A DNA stretch of 60,016 bases from assembly GCA_947085035.1 (NCBI GenBank), contig CAMTUW010000009.1:1-60016 (forward strand). Direction: 5' to 3'. Numbering within the stretch: the stretch's first letter is position 1; every line of letters begins with the position of its first letter. The notes below the pieces were generated by a model that ran no database searches, had not been told where the DNA came from, and was given only the letters and a program-made list of their open reading frames with translations. A program made the position numbers and the translations under genes. Positions 28,991-37,354 of the stretch are shown piece by piece. Source of the stretch: CAMTUW01 sp947085035 (lineage in GTDB: Bacteria > Actinomycetota > Coriobacteriia > Anaerosomatales > PHET01).

Positions 28991-30685
28991 ATGAAGTCAG
29001 ATCTCGACATCGCTCAAGCTCATACCATGCGTCCCATCATCGAGGTCGCCGCCGAGATCGGGATCGAGCAGGGCGAACTCGAAGCGTACGGCACCTACAA
29101 GGCCAAGGTCTCGCTCGGCGTGCTCGCGCGTCTCGCTGATCGGCCCCAAGGGCGCTACGTCGACGTGACGGCGATCAATCCGACACCGCTCGGTGAAGGT
29201 AAGACGGTCACGACGGTGGGGCTGGGGCAGGCGCTTCGCCACATCGGCAAGAACGTGATCACCTGCATCCGGCAGCCCTCGCTCGGACCTGTGTTCGGCA
29301 TCAAGGGCGGCGCGGCGGGCGGCGGGTACTCGCAAGTCGTGCCGATGGAGGACTTCAACCTCCACCTGACAGGCGACGTCCATGCGGTCACCATGGCGAA
29401 CAACCTCTTGGCCGCCTACATCGACAACCACATCTACCAGGGCAACGATCTCGACATCGACCCGCATTCGATCACCTGGCGTCGCGTGGTCGACCTCAAC
29501 GATCGGGCGCTGCGAAACACCGTGGTCGGTCTTGGAGGCAAGCTCGACGGCGTGCCGCGCGAGACGGGCTTTGACATCTCGGTCGCGAGCGAGGTCATGG
29601 CGATCCTTGCGATGGCCACCGATCTCGCTGACATGCGTGCGCGCCTGGGCAGGATCGTCATCGGCATGAATCGCTCGGGCAAGCCCGTCACAGCCGAGGA
29701 GTTGAAGTGCGCAGGCGCGATGGCAGTGCTCATGCGAGACGCCATCAAGCCGAACTTGCTGCAGAACCTCGAAGGCGGAGCGGTCTTTGTCCACGCCGGC
29801 CCGTTCGCCAACATCGCGCAGGGGAACAACTCGATCATCTCCGACAAGATCGCGCTCAAGCTTGCCGACTATGTCGTGACGGAGTCCGGTTTCGGCGCCG
29901 ACATGGGCGCGGAGAAGTTCTTGAACATCAAGTGTCGTGCTTCAGGGCTGCGTCCCGACTGCGCCGTGGTGGTGGCCACCGTCCGTGCGCTCAAGTCGCA
30001 TTCGGGCAAGTTCGAGGTGACCCCGGGCAAGCCTTTGGACGAGCGGCTCAAGAAAGAGGATCTCGAGAGCCTCGCCCAGGGCATCGTGAACCTGGAGAAG
30101 CACATCGAGAACATGAAGAAGTTCGGCATCCCGGTGGTGGCCGTCGTGAACCATTTCCCCACAGATACCGAAGCCGAGCACAGCTTCATCAGGGAGCGCG
30201 CGTTGAGTGCGGGTGCTGATTTCGCTGTCACCCACAAGGTCCATGCCGGCGGAGGCGCTGGCGGCGCTGAACTCGCAGAGGCCGTCGTGGCCGCATGTGA
30301 GATGCCCAAGGAGTTCAAGCTCCTCTACCCGGATGACGCCTCGATCAAAGAGAAGATCGAGGTCATCGCACGCGAGATCTACGGTGCCGACGGGGTGGAT
30401 TACCTCCCCGCCGCCGAGGCGAAGATCAAGCTCTACACGGAACTGGGCTACTCGCATCTTCCGATGTGCATGGCCAAGACGCACTTGTCGTTGTCGCACG
30501 ACCCGACGTTGAAGGGCCGACCAACGGGGTGGCGTCTGCCCATCCGTGATATCCGCGCAAGCGTGGGTGCAGGCTTCCTGTACCCCCTGTGCGGCGACAT
30601 GCGCACGATGCCGGGCCTGCCCAAGGTTCCCGCCGGCGATGCGATCGACCTCGATGAGAACGGCAACGTGGTCGGTCTGTTCTAG
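28991..30685 (+). CDS. fhs: Formate--tetrahydrofolate ligase
   Basis: The 564-residue enzyme makes 10-formyl-THF from formate, THF and ATP, the second step of the methyl branch. The ATP motif appears as TPLGEGKTVTTVGLG near residues 65-79, preceded by the VDVTAINP segment. EDFNLHLTGDVHAVTMANN and ITWRRVVDLNDRALR are family signatures. The ATG at 28991 starts at MKSDLDIAQ, where homologous proteins begin, and has CGGAGAG five bases upstream. An earlier ATG at 28958 in frame would add an unusual 11-residue leader. First gene of the acetyl-CoA cluster. Confidence 0.97.
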   Translation: MKSDLDIAQAHTMRPIIEVAAEIGIEQGELEAYGTYKAKVSLGVLARLADRPQGRYVDVTAINPTPLGEGKTVTTVGLGQALRHIGKNVITCIRQPSLGPVFGIKGGAAGGGYSQVVPMEDFNLHLTGDVHAVTMANNLLAAYIDNHIYQGNDLDIDPHSITWRRVVDLNDRALRNTVVGLGGKLDGVPRETGFDISVASEVMAILAMATDLADMRARLGRIVIGMNRSGKPVTAEELKCAGAMAVLMRDAIKPNLLQNLEGGAVFVHAGPFANIAQGNNSIISDKIALKLADYVVTESGFGADMGAEKFLNIKCRASGLRPDCAVVVATVRALKSHSGKFEVTPGKPLDERLKKEDLESLAQGIVNLEKHIENMKKFGIPVVAVVNHFPTDTEAEHSFIRERALSAGADFAVTHKVHAGGGAGGAELAEAVVAACEMPKEFKLLYPDDASIKEKIEVIAREIYGADGVDYLPAAEAKIKLYTELGYSHLPMCMAKTHLSLSHDPTLKGRPTGWRLPIRDIRASVGAGFLYPLCGDMRTMPGLPKVPAGDAIDLDENGNVVGLF

Positions 30686-30712
30686 GTCCCACGTCGAGAG
30701 GTGAACCCGTAC

Positions 30713-32656
30713 ATGCCACAGGTCACATTCACACCAGACGGCGCCACGGTGAGCGTCAGTAGCGGCGAGAACCTCTTGCGCGCCGCGATGCTCGCCGATG
30801 TTCCCGTGAGTGCGAGCTGCGGCGGGAATGGTACCTGCGGTAAGTGCCGGATGATCGTCGAGCAAGGAGCGGTGGACGCGCTGCCTTCGACGAAGCTCTC
30901 GGACGCTCAGTTGGAATCCGGGTACGTACTCGCATGCTTGAGCACCATCACAGAGGATGTCAGCGTTCTGATCCCGCCGGAGTCTCGTCCGGGAACAGCT
31001 CCGGTTCGCGGCGAGTCCTTGCGTCGTCCCAACGTGGTGCTGTCCGCCCACGAGCACGCTGAGAGGTTGCCGAGAGGCACCTCGGTCCCACCGGTCTCCA
31101 AGCGGGTCGTGAGGATGGCCCCACCGGACCTCACCGACAACCTCAGCGACGCCAGCCGGTTCAAGCAGGCGCTGAAACGGCAGCACGGAATCCGTGACGC
31201 GACCATCGGCCTGCCGGCGTTGCGCGAGTTGTCAGGAGCGGCACGCGAGGGCGGTTGGGTGGTGACCGCGTCCGCCGCTGAGCCCTGCAACACGATGCCG
31301 ATGATCTCGGGATTCCAGGCCGGTGACACGACCGCACGCCAGTACGCCGTCGCGGTGGATGTCGGCACCACGACGGTCGAGGTCGCGCTGGTCGATCTGA
31401 TCAGCGGTGACGTGGTCGCGAGCCGTTCCGAGTACAACGCTCAGGTGGCCCGCGGTGACGACGTCATCAGCAGGGTGATCGCGGCCTCCAAGCCAGACGG
31501 GCTCGAGGATCTCAACCAGTTGGTCGTGGGCACCATTCGTGACCTCGTGCAAGCCTCGCTTGACGAAGCGGGAGTTCTCGCTGAAGACATCGTCTCTTAC
31601 TACGTGGCTGGCAATACGGTCATGACGTATCTGTTGCTCAGGATCTCACCCGAATTCGTCCGGGTCTCACCATTCACATCGACGGCCACGTCGTTTCCGT
31701 GGATGCGTGCACAAGACATCGGGCTTCCATCCGGGCGTTCGACACGCATGCACGTCGTTCCGTGTCCGGCGAGCTGGCTCGGCGGCGACGTCGTCTCCGG
31801 TCTGATCGCTGCAGGCATTCCTTGGACCGAGAAGCTCACGCTCTTCATCGACGTGGGAACGAACGGCGAGATCGTGCTGGGCAACAAGGAGTGGCTGGTT
31901 TCATGTTCGTGTTCGGCCGGACCCACGTTCGAGGGCGGCGGGATACTCCACGGGATGCGGGCGGCGCAAGGCGCCATCGAACAGGTTCGCGTGGACGACG
32001 AGACGCTTGCGCCCATGATAATGACCATCGGGGCCACCAAGCCGCTCGGTATCTGCGGAAGTGGCCTGATCGACTGCGTATCCGAACTCTTCATGTGCGG
32101 TGCGCTTGAGCGCGACGGGCGGTTCTGCACCGACCTGGACTCAGCGCACCTCGTCAGTGGTGAGCAGGGATTCGAGTACGTGCTCGTCCCTGCCGAGGAG
32201 AGTGGTACCGGGCGGGCGATCGTTCTCACCGAGGGTGACGTGAAGAACCTGATGCGTGCGAAGGCGGCGTTCCACGCTGGAGTGGGCGTGCTCATCGAGA
32301 GTCTCGACCTGAGTCTTGACGCGATCGAGGAGGTCGTCATCGCAGGCGGGTTCGGTCACTACCTCGACCTGAGGCGCGTCATGGCCATCGGGATGGTTCC
32401 TGAGATCGCACCGGAGCGATTCGTCTTCCTCGGAAACACGTCACTGCTTGGGGCGAAGTTGCTCTCGGGGTCGCGCGAGGCCCTACTCACCGCTCGACGG
32501 GTCGCCGAGTCGATCACATATCTCGAGCTCTCGGTGAACGCGGGATTCATGGAGCACTACACGTCGGCCCTGTTCTTCCCGCATACCAACACGGCGCTGT
32601 TTCCTCAAACCGAACAGATGCGTGCGCAGCGTATCGGTGCACGGGCGGTGGTGTGA
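30713..32656 (+). CDS. acsV: ASKHA-domain corrinoid reductive activator (AcsV/RACo-like)
   Basis: The 647-residue protein has an N-terminal [2Fe-2S] domain (Cys36, 42, 45 and 75; SCGGNGTCGKCRM), a linker and a large ASKHA ATPase domain. ASKHA phosphate motifs appear as VAVDVGTTTVEVAL near residue 215 and LFIDVGTNGEIVLG near residue 380. RACo-type proteins use ATP to reduce the inactive Co(II) corrinoid of CoFeSP back to Co(I). ATG at 30713 was preferred over GTG at 30701 because GAGAGGTG sits nine bases before it. Its place with acs genes supports a role in activating AcsCD. Confidence 0.92.
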   Translation: MPQVTFTPDGATVSVSSGENLLRAAMLADVPVSASCGGNGTCGKCRMIVEQGAVDALPSTKLSDAQLESGYVLACLSTITEDVSVLIPPESRPGTAPVRGESLRRPNVVLSAHEHAERLPRGTSVPPVSKRVVRMAPPDLTDNLSDASRFKQALKRQHGIRDATIGLPALRELSGAAREGGWVVTASAAEPCNTMPMISGFQAGDTTARQYAVAVDVGTTTVEVALVDLISGDVVASRSEYNAQVARGDDVISRVIAASKPDGLEDLNQLVVGTIRDLVQASLDEAGVLAEDIVSYYVAGNTVMTYLLLRISPEFVRVSPFTSTATSFPWMRAQDIGLPSGRSTRMHVVPCPASWLGGDVVSGLIAAGIPWTEKLTLFIDVGTNGEIVLGNKEWLVSCSCSAGPTFEGGGILHGMRAAQGAIEQVRVDDETLAPMIMTIGATKPLGICGSGLIDCVSELFMCGALERDGRFCTDLDSAHLVSGEQGFEYVLVPAEESGTGRAIVLTEGDVKNLMRAKAAFHAGVGVLIESLDLSLDAIEEVVIAGGFGHYLDLRRVMAIGMVPEIAPERFVFLGNTSLLGAKLLSGSREALLTARRVAESITYLELSVNAGFMEHYTSALFFPHTNTALFPQTEQMRAQRIGARAVV

Positions 32657-32659
32657 GCC

Positions 32660-33436
32660 ATGGCCTTCACCATCGCGCTCGCCGGCAAAGGGGGTACGGG
32701 AAAGACGACGACGGCCGCTTTGACGGTGCGCGCCCTGGGTGAGATGGGCGCGCGCAACGTGCTCGCGGTCGACGCCGATCCGAACTCGACGCTGCACGAG
32801 GCCCTGGGCGTGACCGTCGAGCGTTCGGTGGGAGAGATCACCGAGGAGATGCTGGAAAACGCTGGCGCGAACCCGCATGGGGTGACGAAGCACGCGTGGT
32901 TGGAGTACAACGTGCAGCGGTATCTGGTGGAGGAACCCGGATTCGACCTGTTGTCGATGGGGCGCCCGGAGGGTGCCGGCTGCTACTGCTTCGCCAACGA
33001 CCTCGTGCGCGGGTGCATCGACGGGCTGCAGCGCGGTTATGAGTACGTGGTCATGGACAACGAGGCGGGGCTTGAGCACCTCTCACGCCGCACCACTCGC
33101 GATGTCGACCTGCTGCTGGTCGTCTCAGACCCCAGCGTGCGCGGCATCGCCACCGCGGGTCGCCTGAGTGCACTCGCTGATGAGCTCAAGATCCGGGTCG
33201 CTAGTCGCTACCTGCTGATCAACCGGACGAGTGAGCCACTCGATCCAGCGCTGTCGGTCGCTATCGAGGCCGCAGGGGTGCCACTGCTGGGAACCGTGCC
33301 TGTCGACGAAGGCGTGGTCCGCTGCGATCTCGCCGGTCTCGGCCTGTTCGACCTTGACGAGGACTCGCCATCCCTGGCTGCGATGAAGCAGCTTCTGGCG
33401 AGGGCGATTCCGGCCTTGGTCGGCGCCACCGCCTGA
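32660..33436 (+). CDS. cooC: CooC-type nickel-insertion ATPase (copy 1)
   Basis: This 258-residue MinD/SIMIBI-class ATPase has a deviant Walker A GKGGTGKTT at residues 9-17, the DADPNSTL switch, and a CYC motif in GAGCYCFAND near residue 110. In CooC the CxC pair binds Ni or Zn at the dimer interface. Such proteins mature the CODH C-cluster or the ACS A-cluster (the latter often named AcsF). It lies three bases after acsV. A second copy is at 48880-49689. Confidence 0.9.
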   Translation: MAFTIALAGKGGTGKTTTAALTVRALGEMGARNVLAVDADPNSTLHEALGVTVERSVGEITEEMLENAGANPHGVTKHAWLEYNVQRYLVEEPGFDLLSMGRPEGAGCYCFANDLVRGCIDGLQRGYEYVVMDNEAGLEHLSRRTTRDVDLLLVVSDPSVRGIATAGRLSALADELKIRVASRYLLINRTSEPLDPALSVAIEAAGVPLLGTVPVDEGVVRCDLAGLGLFDLDEDSPSLAAMKQLLARAIPALVGATA

Positions 33437-33482
33437 CCGCCGTCGCCCTTAGCGCCGGTCTGACGTAGAAAGGACGTACCAG

Positions 33483-34430
33483 ATGTCTTATCAAGAGCCC
33501 ATCGAATCACCCGCGGGACGCATCCGCGAGACGACGCTGGGCAGCGGCGGCGGGGCGGTGACGGTCGGCGGTGCCGGTGCGCTGCCGTTCCACGGCTTCG
33601 ATGGCGAGCTGCCCCATGCGCCTGCAGTGGCGATGGAGGTCTTCGATCTCGTGCCCGAGGGTTGGCCGACCGCGCTGACCGATGCGCTTGGAGACCTCAT
33701 GGGCGATCCGGGCGCATGGGCCAAAGCGAACGTCGAGCGCTTCGGCGCCGACATGATCTGCGTGCAACTCGCGGGCACCGACCCCAATGGCGCCGACCGG
33801 TCACCCGAGCAGGCCGCCCAGGCGGTCTCGGCGGTCGTGGCCGCAGTCGACGTTCCCGTTCTCGTGTACGGCAGCGGCAATGCTGAGAAGGACATCGAGG
33901 TTCTCAAGAAGGTCGCCGAAGCCGTGACGGGAACCGTTCTCGCCATCGGGTCGGCCACCGAGGACAACTACAAGCCGATCACGGCGGCCGCGCTGGGCTA
34001 CGGGCACGTGGTCATCGCCGAGACGCCCATCGACGTCAACATGGCCAAGCAGCTCAACATCCTCATCACTCAGATGGGCCTGGCGGCCGACCGTATCCTC
34101 ATCGACCCCTCCGTCGGGGCCGTGGGCTACGGCGTCGAGTATGCCTACACGGTCATGGAGCGGCTGCGTCTGGCGGCGCTCAACCAAGACGACGGCATGA
34201 CCCAGATGCCCATGATCTGCAATCTCGGCAAGGAGGCATGGCGCACCAAGGAGGCCAGGGCCACCGAGGAAGAAGAACCGACGTGGGGCGATGCGGAGAA
34301 GCGCGGTGTGCTCTGGGAGACGGTCACCGCGATGACGCTCGCCATGTCCGGCGCCGACATCCTCGTGCTACGGCACCCGAGGTCGGTAGAGATCGTGAAG
34401 CGCGCGCTACATGGGCTCGCAGCCAGTTGA
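33483..34430 (+). CDS. acsD: Corrinoid iron-sulfur protein small subunit
   Basis: The 315-residue TIM-barrel subunit pairs with AcsC to form CoFeSP, the methyl carrier between AcsE and AcsB. The N-terminus GGAGALPFHGFDGELPHAP is characteristic. GADMICVQLAGTDPNGADRS and IDPSVGAVGYGVEYAY follow. It is close to the usual length (about 315-325). AAAGGACG precedes the ATG. It is separated from acsC by about 9.5 kb of other pathway genes, unlike compact acs operons. Confidence 0.94.
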   Translation: MSYQEPIESPAGRIRETTLGSGGGAVTVGGAGALPFHGFDGELPHAPAVAMEVFDLVPEGWPTALTDALGDLMGDPGAWAKANVERFGADMICVQLAGTDPNGADRSPEQAAQAVSAVVAAVDVPVLVYGSGNAEKDIEVLKKVAEAVTGTVLAIGSATEDNYKPITAAALGYGHVVIAETPIDVNMAKQLNILITQMGLAADRILIDPSVGAVGYGVEYAYTVMERLRLAALNQDDGMTQMPMICNLGKEAWRTKEARATEEEEPTWGDAEKRGVLWETVTAMTLAMSGADILVLRHPRSVEIVKRALHGLAAS

Positions 34431-34459
34431 TGGGAGCGCGAAGTGACAAGGAGACCGAC

Positions 34460-34957
34460 ATGTTGACGACATGCTCATGTGACGAGAAGAAGGCCGTGAC
34501 CCGGATCGTCGAGGCGTACTCCGGCACGCGCGGCGTCCTCGTGGACGTCCTTCACGACACCCAGACCGAGTTCGGCTACCTGCCCGAGCCCGTGTTGCGC
34601 CTCCTCTCCGTTGAACTGGGCGTCTCACTGGCGCAGGTCTACGGTGTCGCCACGTTCTATGCGGGCTTTCGCTTCACGCCTCCGCCAGAAAACGTCATCA
34701 AGGTATGCACGGGAACGGCCTGTCACGTGCGCGGCGCGACAGCGGTACTCAAGCAATTCGAGGACTCGCTGGGAATCGCGCAGGGCGAGACGACGAGCGA
34801 CGACTGGATCGGGCTCGAGACGGTCAGCTGCGTGGGCTGCTGTGCGCTCGCTCCAGCACTTGTTGTCAACGGCGCCGTGCGCCGCGGCGACAAGCCGGAA
34901 AAGATACTCGCCGCGATCGGATCACCGCCAAAGGAGGTCGACGAGGATGCTGCGTGA
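34460..34957 (+). CDS. NuoE-like [2Fe-2S] subunit (copy 1)
   Basis: The 165-residue thioredoxin-like protein has the four NuoE/HydC cluster cysteines in CTGTACHVRG and SCVGCCALAPA. It would pass electrons to or from the neighbouring NuoF. The helical N-terminus (VDVLHDTQTEFGYLPEPVL) is typical of NuoE. AAGGAG lies before the ATG at 34460. It overlaps nuoF-like by 11 bases. Because the nuo operon lacks nuoEFG, this could supply that module, or belong to a soluble NAD-linked complex. Confidence 0.92.
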   Translation: MLTTCSCDEKKAVTRIVEAYSGTRGVLVDVLHDTQTEFGYLPEPVLRLLSVELGVSLAQVYGVATFYAGFRFTPPPENVIKVCTGTACHVRGATAVLKQFEDSLGIAQGETTSDDWIGLETVSCVGCCALAPALVVNGAVRRGDKPEKILAAIGSPPKEVDEDAA

Positions 34958-36809
34958 CGCCAAGGACCTCACCGCGCTGCGCGAGCGGCTGCGCACGCAA
35001 GAACAGCTCCCCGAGTGCTGCATCAGGGTGTGTGCCGGAACGGGCTGCCGTGCGGCTGGGGGCTACGAGACTTTCGAGGAGTTCACCCGCCTCGCCGAGC
35101 CCGGCGTCGTCGAGGTGCGGATGACCGGGTGCATGGGCCTGTGCGAGAAGGGGCCCGTGGTCACTATCGAGCCGGACCACATCTTCTATCAGAAGGTGCA
35201 CGCCGCAGACGCGCGAAAGGTCCTCGATCTGACGGCGTCGCGTGGCGTCGTCGTGCGTGGCCTCCAGGTCGAAGACCCCCTCTCTGGGGAAGCGGCACGC
35301 ACCAAAGAAGAGGTGCGCTTCTACGGGAAGCAGCGCCAGCTGCTGCTCAGCCTGTGCGGCAGGGTCGACCCGACCTCGATCGAGGACTTCATCAAGGAGG
35401 GCGGCTACGACGCGCTGGCTAAAGCACTGACGCAGATGACCCCCGAGCAGGTCATCGAAGAGATGAAGACCGCAGGCCTGCGCGGACGCGGCGGCGCCGG
35501 TTTTCCCGCAGGCGTGAAGTGGGAGTCGGGACGACGCACTCCCGGTACTGAGAAGTACGTCATCGCCAACGGTGACGAGGGCGACCCCGGGGCCTTCATG
35601 GATCGAAGCATCATGGAAGGCGACCCGCACAGCGTACTTGAGGGCATGATCATCTGCGCATACGCGGTGGGAGACGTTCGTCAGGGCTACATCTACGTGC
35701 GCGAGGAGTACCCGCTCGCGGTCCGACACCTCGAGATGGCCATCGAGCAGGCGCGCGACCTCGGTCTGCTCGGTGATGACATTCTCGGCAGTGGATTTCA
35801 CTTCGACATCGAGATACGGCGAGGGGCCGGCGCGTTCGTGTGCGGCGAGTCAACGGCGCTCATGTACTCGATAGAAGGACTGCGCGGCATGCCGCGCGTC
35901 ACTCCGCCTCGCTCTGTCGAGGCTGGCCTGTTCGGTAAGCCCACGGTCATGAACAACGTCGAGACGCTCGCGAACGTAGGTTGGATCATCAGTCGCGGCG
36001 CCGAGTGGTTCCGTGAGATAGGTACGGAGGGCTCTCCCGGAACGAAGGTCTTCGCCCTGACCGGCAAGGTCCGCAACACCGGGCTCATCGAGGTTCCCAT
36101 GGGCATCACGATGCGCGAGGTCGTCGAAGACATCGGTGGCGGGGTGCTCGGTGGCGGGCGATTCAAAGCCGTGCAGGTGGGCGGACCTTCCGGCGGTTGC
36201 GTGCCCGAGGAGCACCTGGATCTCCTACTCGATTTCGACTCGCTTGACGAAGTCGGGGCGATGATGGGCTCCGGTGGACTCGTGGTCATGGACGAACACG
36301 ACTGCATGGTCGACGTGGCTCGCTACTTCCTCTCGTTCACGCAGGTCGAATCGTGCGGCAAGTGCCCTCCCTGCAGAATCGGGAGCTTCGAGATGCTCGA
36401 GATATTGAACCGGCTCACCGAGGGCCAGGGAAGGCCGGGCGACATCGAGGCGCTCGAGGAGATCGGCGCGCGTGTGCAGGAGACCTCGCTGTGCGGTCTG
36501 GGCCAGAGCGCTCCCAACCCCGTGCTGAGCACGATCAGGCACTTTCGCGAGGAATACGAGGCGCATGTGAACGGCGGCTACTGCCCCGCGGGCGTCTGTC
36601 GTGGACTGGGGCGCTACTCCATTCGCGACGAGGAGTGCATCCTGTGCGGCCTGTGCCGGGACGCGTGCGCGTTCGGCGCCGTCGTCGAAGGGAGGCGCAG
36701 TTTCCACATCGACAACACCACCTGCACGGGTTGCCGGGCGTGCATCCCGGCGTGTCCCGTCGACTGCATCGATGTTCACCCAGCAGTCGAGGAGGTGATG
36801 AGCAGATGA
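34947..36809 (+). CDS. NuoF/HydB-like FMN, NAD(H) and Fe-S subunit (copy 1)
   Basis: The 620-residue protein has four parts. First is an N-terminal [2Fe-2S] thioredoxin-like domain (Cys29, 34, 62, 66). The FMN/NAD domain follows with GRGGAGFPAG (180-189), IANGDEGDPGAFMDR (206-220) and GAGAFVCGESTAL. Then an N3-type 4Fe-4S site SCGKCPPCR is near 470 with a later SLCGLG. A C-terminal 2[4Fe-4S] ferredoxin domain (CILCGLCRDAC, CTGCRACIPAC) ends it. This is the HydB/HndC architecture of NAD-linked or bifurcating complexes. ATG at 34947 lies nine bases after AAGGAGG. All flavin and nucleotide motifs are intact, in contrast to copy 2. Confidence 0.94.
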   Translation: MLRDAKDLTALRERLRTQEQLPECCIRVCAGTGCRAAGGYETFEEFTRLAEPGVVEVRMTGCMGLCEKGPVVTIEPDHIFYQKVHAADARKVLDLTASRGVVVRGLQVEDPLSGEAARTKEEVRFYGKQRQLLLSLCGRVDPTSIEDFIKEGGYDALAKALTQMTPEQVIEEMKTAGLRGRGGAGFPAGVKWESGRRTPGTEKYVIANGDEGDPGAFMDRSIMEGDPHSVLEGMIICAYAVGDVRQGYIYVREEYPLAVRHLEMAIEQARDLGLLGDDILGSGFHFDIEIRRGAGAFVCGESTALMYSIEGLRGMPRVTPPRSVEAGLFGKPTVMNNVETLANVGWIISRGAEWFREIGTEGSPGTKVFALTGKVRNTGLIEVPMGITMREVVEDIGGGVLGGGRFKAVQVGGPSGGCVPEEHLDLLLDFDSLDEVGAMMGSGGLVVMDEHDCMVDVARYFLSFTQVESCGKCPPCRIGSFEMLEILNRLTEGQGRPGDIEALEEIGARVQETSLCGLGQSAPNPVLSTIRHFREEYEAHVNGGYCPAGVCRGLGRYSIRDEECILCGLCRDACAFGAVVEGRRSFHIDNTTCTGCRACIPACPVDCIDVHPAVEEVMSR

Positions 36810-37354
36810 GCGTGGTCGCAACGCAGGAATGCGCCGTGCGCTCGGCACGTCTCCTCGTCGAGACGTTCGCCGAGGAGAAGATGTGCCGCAAGTGCGTGCC
36901 GTGCGTGCTGTCGGTCGCACAGATCACCTCCGTGCTGTCGGATCTCTCGGCCGGGTCTGCGACGTCGGGAGACACAGAGAGGCTGCTCGCATTCTGCGAC
37001 GGGATGGACGAGACGGCTATGTGCAAGCTGGGCCGTGACGTTGCCATAGAGCTGAAGCGTCTGTTGGGCGAGCACTCGCAGGAGTTCACTCACCACGAGA
37101 GCGGGAGCTGTCCGAGCGGTGGCTGTACCTCGTTGCTCACATTCACGGTGGTTGGCGAGAAATGCACCTTGTGCGGTGCGTGCAAGGAGATTTGTCCCGC
37201 TGGGGCGGTCGTTGGCGAGAAGCCCCTGTGGTACGTGGCGGACAGCATGCCTTTTCGGATACGGGCCGACAAGTGCACGGGCTGCGGGTTGTGCGTACCG
37301 GTCTGCGAACCGGGGGCCATAGTGCTTCAAATAGGAGGCGATTCGGTTGGATAA
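36806..37354 (+). CDS. Stand-alone NuoF C-terminal Fe-S region plus ferredoxin
   Basis: The 182-residue protein repeats only the C-terminal part of NuoF-type subunits. An N3-like site MCRKCVPC (Cys27, 30, 33) with a later Cys73 is followed by a dicluster ferredoxin (CTLCGACKEICP near 120-131 and CTGCGLCVPVCEP near 157-169). It has no FMN or NAD domain. It sits between the NuoF and NuoG-like genes, overlapping both, so it is probably an extra Fe-S relay subunit of that complex. Its origin by partial duplication of nuoF is an inference. No family name is known to me. Confidence 0.85.
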   Translation: MSVVATQECAVRSARLLVETFAEEKMCRKCVPCVLSVAQITSVLSDLSAGSATSGDTERLLAFCDGMDETAMCKLGRDVAIELKRLLGEHSQEFTHHESGSCPSGGCTSLLTFTVVGEKCTLCGACKEICPAGAVVGEKPLWYVADSMPFRIRADKCTGCGLCVPVCEPGAIVLQIGGDSVG

